64,000 nucleotides of DNA from positions 1 to 64,000 of the forward strand of contig NZ_JAAQRO010000006.1 of the NCBI RefSeq assembly GCF_012070565.1, written 5' to 3'. The first letter of the stretch is position 1. Every line of letters begins with the position of its first letter. Made by a program: the position numbers and the translations under genes. Shown piece after piece: positions 57,420-64,000 of the stretch. Below the pieces are notes generated by a model, which made no database searches, was not told the DNA's origin, and saw only the letters and a list, made by a program, of their open reading frames with translations. This stretch comes from Anaerosporobacter faecicola. Lineage in GTDB: Bacteria > Bacillota > Clostridia > Lachnospirales > Lachnospiraceae.

Positions 57420-58328
57420 TTACACGCGTAAATGTTTTCTTACTGTGATAATACTACCAATCAAACCAATTCCCACTCCCATTGCTAATGATATTGGGAT
57501 CAACGTACCAAATACATGATTAATATTCAAAAAGTGTAGAATATTCGACAAAATACTAAACTTCTGTCCAATATAGGTAATTGCTTGATTATAGATCAGA
57601 TAAAGAATAAACAATGGGATCATTGCACCAATCAATCCAATAATAATTCCTTCAACAATAAATGGAGATCGAACAAAATAATCGGTTGCTCCAATTAACT
57701 TCATGATTGAAATCTCTTCCTTACGAACAGAGATTCCCATTGTGATTGTTGTACTGATTAGGAATATAGCAACAGCTAAAAGCAATATAATGATTGCAGC
57801 GGAACCATATCCAAGAAGAATATTAAAATCACTTAACCCTTTTGCTAACTTGTCGGAATTATTAACTTTTCTGACACCATCAATGTGCTGCACATATTCA
57901 ACGAATTCTGGTTGTTGTGAAACGTTATCCAGATACACCACATAAGACGCCGAATCTGCTAATGGATTATCATCTTGGAATGTATCGACCAATTCCTGTT
58001 CGTTGGCAAATGTATCTTGTTTATACTTTTCCCAAGCCTGCTCCGCCGATATGTATTCCATCGTAGCAACCTCTGGTCTTGCTTTGATCTGTTCCCCAAT
58101 GGCATCAATCTGTTCCTGTGTAGCTCCATCATCAAAAAAGATTGAAATTCCTACCGACTTTTCCTCAATCTTAACTGTATATCGAAAATTAGCAAGAATA
58201 AAATAAAAGATTCCAAATAAAAACAGACAAGTCGCTATGGTTCCAATAGAAGCCAAAGAAAACATACGATTACGGTGAATATTCTTAAATCCCTGTTTGA
58301 TACTATACACGATTGAACTAAATTTCAT
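57420..58328 (-). CDS. ftsX: Cell division protein FtsX
   Basis: 302 aa from ATG at 58328 (AAAGGTGG eight bases upstream). Four membrane helices with a large extracellular loop after TM1 (about 45-165) and the MacB-like C-terminal half. With FtsE it transmits ATP hydrolysis to wall hydrolases. It overlaps ftsE by 11 bases. Confidence 0.96.
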   Translation of the reverse strand: MKFSSIVYSIKQGFKNIHRNRMFSLASIGTIATCLFLFGIFYFILANFRYTVKIEEKSVGISIFFDDGATQEQIDAIGEQIKARPEVATMEYISAEQAWEKYKQDTFANEQELVDTFQDDNPLADSASYVVYLDNVSQQPEFVEYVQHIDGVRKVNNSDKLAKGLSDFNILLGYGSAAIIILLLAVAIFLISTTITMGISVRKEEISIMKLIGATDYFVRSPFIVEGIIIGLIGAMIPLFILYLIYNQAITYIGQKFSILSNILHFLNINHVFGTLIPISLAMGVGIGLIGSIITVRKHLRV

Positions 58329-59052
58329 TTGAATAACCACCTTTTTGCTCGTCATTAATCATGACACCTTTGTTCATTGTTATAACTCGTTTTTGCATTG
58401 CATCTACAATTTCCACATTATGTGTAACTACTACTACAGTGGTTCCTCTTTTGTTTATTTCATCTAATAAAGACATGATTTCCCATGAATTCTTAGGGTC
58501 TAGATTACCAGTTGGTTCATCTGCCAATAAAATTAACGGATTATTTACCAATGCTCGTGCCAAAGCAACTCTTTGCTGTTCCCCGCCTGATAATTCCTTT
58601 GGGAATGCTTCCTGTTTATCCGAAAGCCCTACCAATGATAAAATGGAAGGAACATTTCTCTGTATGGTACGGATTGGTTTCTCTATTACCCTCTGGGCAA
58701 ATGCAACATTTTCAAAGACATTACGATCTTTCAATAATCGAAAGTCTTGAAATACAATGCCCAGATTACGACGAAACTTTGGTACATTTCTTCTTCGTAA
58801 TCGTGTAATATCCTTCCCATTGACATAGATTTTTCCACTAGTTGGCTCGATTTCTTTTAAAAGTAGTTTAATCAGTGTTGACTTCCCAGAGCCACTGCTA
58901 CCTACAATAAATACGAACTCTCCTTTTCTGATCTTTATGTTAATATCCTTCACCGCATCTACATCATTCGAGTAGGTTTTTGATACATGTTCTAACACAA
59001 TGATCGGAGGTTCTATCGGTTCCTCAAACAATTCTTCCACTTCTTTTCTCAT
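58318..59052 (-). CDS. ftsE: Cell division ATP-binding protein FtsE
   Basis: 244 aa from the second ATG; the first (59073) sits directly on a terminator T-run with no good site. Walker A VGSSGSGKST, signature LSGGEQQRVALARAL, Walker B LLADEPTGNLDP and H-loop are complete. An extra 17-24 residues precede the usual FtsE start. It energises FtsX in division-linked wall remodelling. The upstream terminator means its transcription depends on readthrough or an internal promoter. Confidence 0.93.
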   Translation of the reverse strand: MRKEVEELFEEPIEPPIIVLEHVSKTYSNDVDAVKDINIKIRKGEFVFIVGSSGSGKSTLIKLLLKEIEPTSGKIYVNGKDITRLRRRNVPKFRRNLGIVFQDFRLLKDRNVFENVAFAQRVIEKPIRTIQRNVPSILSLVGLSDKQEAFPKELSGGEQQRVALARALVNNPLILLADEPTGNLDPKNSWEIMSLLDEINKRGTTVVVVTHNVEIVDAMQKRVITMNKGVMINDEQKGGYSNEI

Positions 59053-59073
59053 TATCTCATGTATCCCTTCCAT

Positions 59074-59139
59074 AAAAAATTAGCACCGTATTTGAAACCC
59101 GTAGCCAAAACCCTCTCTACTGTAGCAAATCGGTGCTAT
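59074..59139 (-). terminator. Terminator/attenuator between the PucR-type gene and ftsE
   Basis: TAGCACCG (59081-59088) with CGGTGCTA (59131-59138), extended by ATTTG with CAAAT, followed by six T (59074-59079) on the minus strand that run straight into a possible ftsE ATG. Confidence 0.75.
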
Positions 59140-59182
59140 ATTAGTTATATTTACAATTTCGAAGAATTCACTTCAAAACAGT

Positions 59183-60271
59183 TTAATACTCTAGGCTCTC
59201 CATATATTTCATATATTTTACTACCATTAATGCAATCTTAAAGGTAATGGCATCTTCAAATACTCGCAAATCAAGATTCGTACTCTTTTGTAACTTATCC
59301 AAACGATAAACCAAAGTATTTCTATGAATATATAATTGTCTTGATGTTTCTGAAACATTCAAACTATTTTCAAAGAACTTGTTAATTGTAGCTAATGTCT
59401 CTTCATCAAAATCATCTGGAGATTTACCATCAAAGATTTCTTTAATAAACATCTTACATAATGGCATTGGTAATTGATAAATCAAACGACCGATTCCAAG
59501 ATTATTATACGCCACTACATTTCTTCCGCTATAGAAAATCTTTCCTACATCTAATGCCATCTTTGCTTCTTTGTATGATCTAGAAACATCTTTAATCTCA
59601 TTAACAATTGTACCATAAGCGACATGAACTTTTGTCATTGCTTCCGTATTCAGCATATCTAAGATAACTTTCGCTGTTTTATTCATATCCTCATATGTTT
59701 CATTCTGTTTTAATTCTTTTACAAGAATAATATTCTTTTCATCTACAGCTGTAATAAAATCTTTCGTTTTTGTTGAGAATAAACCGCGTACTGTTTCCAA
59801 AGCGTTCATATCTTTTTCATTCTTTGTCTCAATAATGAAAACAACACGTCGAACGTCGGTATCAATATGAAGTTTCTTTGCGCGATTATATATGTCTACT
59901 AATAACAGGTTGTCCAAAAGAAGGTTCTTAATAAAGTTATCCTTATCATAACGTTCCTTATAAGCAACCAATAGATTCTGGATCTGGAAGGATGCAATCT
60001 TACCGATCATATATACATCTTCACTGTCTCCTTTTGCAAGGATAATGTACTCTAACTGATGTTCATCAAAAACTTTAAAAAATTGGTACCCTTGAATCAC
60101 TTGACTATCTGCTGGAGAATCAACAAATGCTAACACCGCACTTTCATAATCCTCGGCATTGGAAATTGTGGAAGCAAGCGCTTTTCCCTCTGTGTCCATT
60201 ACGCAAATATCTATACGAGTAATTACTTTTAAGCCTTCAATGGTATTCTGAAGAATTTGGTTTGATATCAT
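59183..60271 (-). CDS. PucR/CdaR-type helix-turn-helix transcriptional regulator
   Basis: 362 aa. The C-terminal HTH (about 300-345, LNVSETSRQLYIHRNTLVYRL) is the PucR/CdaR type. The N-terminal part starts like a sugar-diacid recognition domain (NQILQNTIEGLKVITRIDICVMD), and the middle is GGDEF-like in layout. These usually activate catabolic genes in response to a small ligand. No obvious target is adjacent; the wall module lies downstream behind a terminator, and the ABC ATPase upstream has its own terminator. Ligand and regulon are unknown. Promoter at 60317-60345. Confidence 0.85.
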   Translation of the reverse strand: MISNQILQNTIEGLKVITRIDICVMDTEGKALASTISNAEDYESAVLAFVDSPADSQVIQGYQFFKVFDEHQLEYIILAKGDSEDVYMIGKIASFQIQNLLVAYKERYDKDNFIKNLLLDNLLLVDIYNRAKKLHIDTDVRRVVFIIETKNEKDMNALETVRGLFSTKTKDFITAVDEKNIILVKELKQNETYEDMNKTAKVILDMLNTEAMTKVHVAYGTIVNEIKDVSRSYKEAKMALDVGKIFYSGRNVVAYNNLGIGRLIYQLPMPLCKMFIKEIFDGKSPDDFDEETLATINKFFENSLNVSETSRQLYIHRNTLVYRLDKLQKSTNLDLRVFEDAITFKIALMVVKYMKYMESLEY

Positions 60272-60728
60272 ATAATTTCACTCCTCTGTTTACAAAACTT
60301 AAACTATCTTAGAATAATATTATCACTATTTTTATTGAATGTAAACTAAAAAACGATTAAGTATCAATAAAAACTAGCAAAATTAATCAAAATCTATTTC
60401 TGTCTAATTAATTTACTGACTAAACTAATAGGTATTTTTCAATTATGATGTTATATCAATTAGTCTAACCATTATCTTTAATCCAATTCTCTTTTACTGA
60501 ATATGAGCGAACTACGCCCTATAACGCAATAGCCATAACAAAATGGTATCTAATAAATTGGAAATATTTCAAAGTAAAACTTTTATAAAAATAGCTCTAA
60601 TGTAAGTATTGGTGTTTTGTGTTCCGCGCCAAGCACAGTCCGCTTCAGCTGACATCTACCTTATGTGCGAGTACGCATCTCCCGGAGGGTTTATATACCA
60701 GGAAAGTCGGAGGACTTTCCTAGTATAT
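60272..60728 (-). other. Region between the PucR-type gene and the ABC ATPase terminator
   Basis: Holds the PucR-type promoter, about 250 AT-rich bases with no supported gene, and repeat copy C (60616-60735). Confidence 0.5.
60317..60345 (-). promoter_or_regulatory. Promoter of the PucR-type regulator
   Basis: TTTACA (60340-60345), 17-base spacer, TAATAT (60317-60322), about 45 bases before the start. Confidence 0.65.
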
Positions 60729-60735
60729 AAAAAAA
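60616..60735 (+). repeat. Dispersed repeat, copy C
   Basis: About 120 bases, the most complete copy. Its hairpin arms (TATATACCAGGAAAGTC with GACTTTCCTAGTATATA) pair over 17 bp, fully so on the minus-strand RNA through one G-U. The edge abuts the T-run of the ABC ATPase terminator. It is roughly 80 percent identical to copy A by eye. Confidence 0.75.
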
Positions 60736-60763
60736 CTGCCCCACAATTTTCTTTGTGGGACAG
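60729..60763 (-). terminator. Terminator of the sugar ABC ATPase gene
   Basis: CTGCCCCACAA (60736-60746) with TTGTGGGACAG (60753-60763), one G-U pair, followed by seven T (60729-60735) on the minus strand, 16 bases after the stop. Confidence 0.9.
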
Positions 60764-60779
60764 CTTTGTAAATTTATAA

Positions 60780-61892
60780 TTAGTGACAGATAACTTGTTC
60801 TGTTTCTTTGTCGAATACATGGATCTTTGATAAATCCATAGCAACTTTAACAACATCACCAGGTCTTGCAGTTGTACGTGGATTAACACGAGCAGTAACT
60901 TCGAATTGATCGATTGTGAAGTATAAGTAAACTTCAGCACCAAGTAATTCGTATACTTTAACTGTTGCTTCAACAACACTTCCTGGATTAGCTTCGATAA
61001 AGATTTCTTCATCATGAATATCTTCTGGACGAATACCAAGAATAACTGTTTTGTTTTCATATCCTTTATCAAGTAAGATTTTAGCTTTAGCTTCTGGTAA
61101 TTTGATTGATAATGAACCAAATGCTAAGATAACATCGCTACCAGATTTAACAACTTTGCTTTCGATGAAGTTCATTTGAGGTGATCCCATGAATCCTGCA
61201 ACGAATAGGTTGTTTGGTTTGCTATATAATGCGATTGGTGTATCAACTTGTTGTACAACACCATCTTTCATAACTACGATTCTTGTACCAAGTGTCATAG
61301 CTTCTGTTTGGTCATGTGTTACGTAGATGATAGTAGTTTCCAATCTTTGATGTAATTTAGAGATTTCGATACGCATCTGTACTCTAAGTTTTGCATCAAG
61401 GTTTGAAAGAGGTTCATCCATAAGGAATACCTTAGGATCACGAACGATGGCACGTCCCATGGCAACACGTTGTCTTTGACCACCTGATAATGCTTTTGGT
61501 TTACGGTCTAATAAATGTTCAATGTCAAGGATCTTAGCTGCTTCATGTACTAATTTGTCGATTTGATCTTTAGGAGTTTTTCTTAACTTAAGACCAAATG
61601 CCATGTTGTCATATACTGACATATGTGGATATAATGCGTAGTTCTGGAATACCATTGCGATATCTCTGTCTTTTGGTTCTACGTCATTTACTAATTTGTC
61701 TCCGATCCATAATTCACCTGAAGTAATTTCTTCAAGACCAGCGATCATACGAAGAGTTGTAGATTTACCACAACCAGATGGTCCTACGAAGATGATGAAT
61801 TCTTTATCTGCGATTTCAAGATTGAAATCTTTTACTGCTACAAATCCATTAGGATATGTTTTATTAATATTTTTTAATGATAAACTTGCCAT
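60780..61892 (-). CDS. ugpC: Shared sugar ABC transporter ATP-binding protein (MsmX/UgpC type)
   Basis: 370 aa from ATG at 61892 (GGGAGGA upstream; the frame runs 30 codons further without a site). Walker A GPSGCGKST at 37-45, signature LSGGQRQRVAMG, Walker B VFLMDEPLSNLDA, H-loop THD, then C-terminal TOBE regulatory domain. It powers CUT1-type importers for oligosaccharides or glycerol phosphate. No permease or binding protein lies nearby, consistent with a shared multitask ATPase such as B. subtilis MsmX. Extended -10 at 61939. Confidence 0.93.
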   Translation of the reverse strand: MASLSLKNINKTYPNGFVAVKDFNLEIADKEFIIFVGPSGCGKSTTLRMIAGLEEITSGELWIGDKLVNDVEPKDRDIAMVFQNYALYPHMSVYDNMAFGLKLRKTPKDQIDKLVHEAAKILDIEHLLDRKPKALSGGQRQRVAMGRAIVRDPKVFLMDEPLSNLDAKLRVQMRIEISKLHQRLETTIIYVTHDQTEAMTLGTRIVVMKDGVVQQVDTPIALYSKPNNLFVAGFMGSPQMNFIESKVVKSGSDVILAFGSLSIKLPEAKAKILLDKGYENKTVILGIRPEDIHDEEIFIEANPGSVVEATVKVYELLGAEVYLYFTIDQFEVTARVNPRTTARPGDVVKVAMDLSKIHVFDKETEQVICH

Positions 61893-61938
61893 TAAACAGT
61901 TCCTCCCTAGAATATTCTTGATTTTCTCTTTACTAAAA

Positions 61939-61944
61939 TTATAC
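61939..61944 (-). promoter_or_regulatory. Extended -10 of the sugar ABC ATPase gene
   Basis: TTGGTATAAT context with TATAAT at 61939-61944 on the minus strand; weak -35. Confidence 0.5.
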
Positions 61945-62083
61945 CAATTCGATAATCTTATGATACACCATTTACCCCCCAAAAACCATACTCCATTTTA
62001 CCAAATAAAAAAATAGGCTTTTGTATAATTTGTATATCAGCAATTAAAATAGTTGTTTTTGTTAAGAAAATAGCTGAAATTTT

Positions 62084-62962
62084 CTAGTTTTCTTGTCTAT
62101 ATTCTATAAAGCCCTCACCCATTACTTCCCTTGCATCTGTAACAATGATGAAAGCCCTTTTATCTATAGAAGAAACAATCTCAACAACAGGTGCGATTTC
62201 TTTTTTGGATAGCACACAAAAGAGCATCTGCTTTTCCTTATTAGAGTACATTCCTCGTGCTGATATTCCTGTAACACCACGGTCCATCTTATACAATATA
62301 TGTTGGGATATCTCTTCATACTGATCGGATATAATATAGATTACTTTGGCAAACTTTAATCCTTCTAGAATACCATCCATGACTTTTGAGTTAATATACA
62401 CTGCTATAACTGCATACAACGCTTTGTTTAAACCAAATACAGCTGCACCCGTCAACACGATTGCTCCATCGATTACGATCAACAGCTGAGGTACCGTATA
62501 ATGTTTAAAATATTTCTGAATAATCATGCCAAATAAATCGGTTCCTCCCGTTGTGGCGCTGGTTAAAAAAACAAGTCCCAGTCCTACCCCACCAATAACA
62601 CCACCAAATACAGAAGCCAACAGATAATCCTGGTATTGCACATCAAAACTTGGCACAATATATAGAGCAATGGTAAAACATACTGTTGCAAATAAGGTTT
62701 TACCCACAAATCGTTTCCCTTTTAACAGAATTGCTGCTAAGAATAGTGGAATATTAATTATTAAGTTACTAAACCAGATTGGAATACCACCATGAAAAAG
62801 ATTTTTTGTAAAATACTTAATCACGATTGCTACACCAGAAACACCTCCCGTTACCATTCCCAAAGGTTCATAAACAACATTTACCGAGACTGCAACTAGC
62901 AAGGTTCCAAGTATAATCAGAATACAATCCATTCCTTTTGACCGCTTTGTTAATATTTCCAT
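62084..62962 (-). CDS. YitT family membrane protein (DUF161/DUF2179)
   Basis: 292 aa with about six membrane helices in the first 200 residues, including repeated GG-rich turns (GMVTGGVSGVAIV, TSATTGGTDLFGM), followed by a soluble DUF2179 domain (about 205-292, RGVTGISARGMYS). YitT proteins are common in Firmicutes with no settled function. It is downstream of the glycosyltransferase by 169 bases containing an 11-bp stem without a clear T-run, so co-transcription is possible. Confidence 0.9.
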   Translation of the reverse strand: MEILTKRSKGMDCILIILGTLLVAVSVNVVYEPLGMVTGGVSGVAIVIKYFTKNLFHGGIPIWFSNLIINIPLFLAAILLKGKRFVGKTLFATVCFTIALYIVPSFDVQYQDYLLASVFGGVIGGVGLGLVFLTSATTGGTDLFGMIIQKYFKHYTVPQLLIVIDGAIVLTGAAVFGLNKALYAVIAVYINSKVMDGILEGLKFAKVIYIISDQYEEISQHILYKMDRGVTGISARGMYSNKEKQMLFCVLSKKEIAPVVEIVSSIDKRAFIIVTDAREVMGEGFIEYRQEN

Positions 62963-63085
62963 ACGTCGACCCCATCTTTACTTTACTTATTTAAAATCTT
63001 TTGAATTTTTCAGTTAAATTGCAAACATCATATAACACTACCTATTACTTAATTGTGGTAAGTGAAAAGTTAAACTTATTTATAC

Positions 63086-63128
63086 AAGGGTCAAAAAGTC
63101 TTGTGTAATCCAATCCCTTTTGACCCTT
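63086..63128 (-). other. 11-bp stem-loop after the glycosyltransferase gene
   Basis: AAGGGTCAAAA (63086-63096) with TTTTGACCCTT (63118-63128), four bases after the stop. GTATAAATAAG follows on the minus strand, not a true T-run, so termination may be partial. Confidence 0.5.
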
Positions 63129-63131
63129 CCG

Positions 63132-63857
63132 TTATTTATTATTATAGTTCTCTAATTTCTTCTTAAATATACGTTTTGCATTACTTTGTTTCCACGGTTT
63201 CCACGCTTTCAAACGATGGTAGATCCCTTGTAATCCTAATTTCTGCACAACTTTTGGTATTTCATTATATTCCTTCAACATACCATCTTTAATGTCTGCT
63301 AGCACAAGACATAATTTTGCATTTAACTTTGTGTAATTGTGAGCAATCCATAACTCCTGTTGCGGACTTTCAAGCGCTAGAACCAATATATCTGGTGCTG
63401 TAGCATTGATCTCATTCACCACAAGATCTTCATTCTCCACAATATCTCCCATATAAGAACCAGCAATTATAAACCGGTCTTCTGCTTTTCTCTTATAATT
63501 CAAAAAACTCTCCACTTGATTTACCATATCTGATATTACAAATACTGTCTTCTTAGACCCTTCCATATTCCGAACACTTAATTGCAGTTTATGAAAGTCA
63601 CTTACATAGTTTGAATTCTCATATATGTGAGGACATGGTAGATACAGTAACATCTCCTGCGACGGCAATATATAATCTGCACAAGTTAAACTGTTTCTGA
63701 ATTCTTCATCTTCATTAGCATACTCCAGAGTTTTGGCAGTAATAAGGAACACAATATTTAAATAATCATTTAACAGAAACTCTTTTAATTTCTGACTGAA
63801 CGCTAGAACCGATATAGCGTCCAAATCCACTCCCATTACATTAATCTTATTCTTCAT
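63132..63857 (-). CDS. WecG/TagA/CpsF family glycosyltransferase
   Basis: 241 aa from ATG at 63857 (GGAGG upstream; six codons earlier is another ATG). The start MKNKINVMGVDLDAIS, the ITAKTLEYA-like strand and the DILVLALESPQQELWI segment with acidic and Gln residues match the family, which adds N-acetylmannosamine-type sugars to lipid-linked precursors of teichoic acid or capsule. The C-terminal RLKAWKPWKQ basic segment probably touches the membrane. The classical family is slightly different in its middle, so the substrate is uncertain. The next gene upstream is only partly in view. Confidence 0.82.
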   Translation of the reverse strand: MKNKINVMGVDLDAISVLAFSQKLKEFLLNDYLNIVFLITAKTLEYANEDEEFRNSLTCADYILPSQEMLLYLPCPHIYENSNYVSDFHKLQLSVRNMEGSKKTVFVISDMVNQVESFLNYKRKAEDRFIIAGSYMGDIVENEDLVVNEINATAPDILVLALESPQQELWIAHNYTKLNAKLCLVLADIKDGMLKEYNEIPKVVQKLGLQGIYHRLKAWKPWKQSNAKRIFKKKLENYNNK

Positions 63858-63915
63858 AGTAACCTCCATACTCACTATTAGTAACTCACTAAATCGTGAT
63901 TGTTAACGGTTATTC

Positions 63916-64000
63916 CTATCTATTCTCTGAAACTCCTAATATGATCTGTATATCATATCCTACTGGTACTTCTCCCACTTCAACTGTGGCAGCTTGAAAC
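63916..64000 (-). CDS. 3' end of an unidentified gene (partial)
   Basis: The last 27 codons of a minus-strand frame run off the window and end at TAG (63916-63918): FQAATVEVGEVPVGYDIQ then IILGVSENR. The hydrophobic-strand then ILG ending resembles the C-terminus of LytR-type proteins, which would suit the neighbouring wall-polymer glycosyltransferase, but this is too short to assign. Confidence 0.5.
   Translation of the reverse strand, partial: FQAATVEVGEVPVGYDIQIILGVSENR

Noticed and set aside
63000-63131. Strong terminator after the glycosyltransferase
   Set aside because: The 11-bp stem is good but is followed by GTATAAATAAG rather than a T-run, so it is listed as a stem-loop only.

Overview
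The window comes from a low-GC, Gram-positive anaerobe of the Clostridia, most likely a Lachnospiraceae (Lachnoclostridium/Anaerocolumna-like). This rests on established knowledge of gene content and on inference, not on a database match. Supporting points are the single-chain pyruvate:ferredoxin oxidoreductase, the rplQ-ecfA1-ecfA2-ecfT-truA order, the KOW-domain protein between map and infA, an enlarged ribosomal protein L17, strong AGGAGG ribosome-binding sites and SigA-type promoters.

Layout. Nearly everything is on the minus strand, so transcription runs from high to low coordinates. From the right: a WecG/TagA-type glycosyltransferase and a YitT membrane protein (62.1-63.9 kb); an MsmX/UgpC-type sugar ABC ATPase (60.8-61.9 kb); a PucR/CdaR-type regulator, then ftsE-ftsX-M23 peptidase-ctpA, a cell wall hydrolase control module (54.7-60.3 kb); uvrB-uvrA under a LexA-like box (49.2-54.2 kb); an orphan lipoprotein and class II aldolase fba (46.3-49.1 kb). 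The only plus-strand block (42.1-46.1 kb) is pspA plus three genes matching Bacillus subtilis ydjG-ydjH-ydjI, a membrane stress module. Next come an rRNA-type methyltransferase and the ribosomal protein supercluster from rpsJ to rplQ (22.8-40.7 kb), with secY, adk, map, infA, rpmJ and rpoA embedded. Then a two-TM protein, the ECF transporter energizing module with truA, a chemotaxis receptor, tRNA-Gln(CUG), nifJ, an alpha/beta hydrolase, an unknown protein, greA-lysS, a DUF4097-like protein, argF, citrate synthase, and a small membrane protein with birA.

How it fits together. Most of the window is core housekeeping: translation, protein export, DNA repair, vitamin uptake energetics, pyruvate oxidation and division-linked wall remodelling. 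I see no prophage, transposase, CRISPR or defence island. The interesting material is non-coding. First, a roughly 120-base dispersed repeat (14797-14915, 60616-60735, and a truncated copy 46081-46150) lies each time with its edge in the T-run of a minus-strand intrinsic terminator and keeps a hairpin by compensatory changes. Second, the ribosomal cluster is interrupted by structured gaps, notably about 550 bases between rpmJ and rpsM with a terminator, an internal promoter and several perfect hairpins, plus a 270-base S10-operon leader. Third, there are 3' UTR structures after argF and citrate synthase, a six-codon leader ORF before nifJ, and a 12-base palindrome occurring at two distant sites.

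Several starts were reset from ribosome-binding-site spacing: GTG for rpoA, rplX, rpmC and rpsQ, TTG for rplE, and internal ATGs for argF, greA, rplB, ugpC, uvrB, ftsX and others. All promoters, operators and terminators were found by eye.
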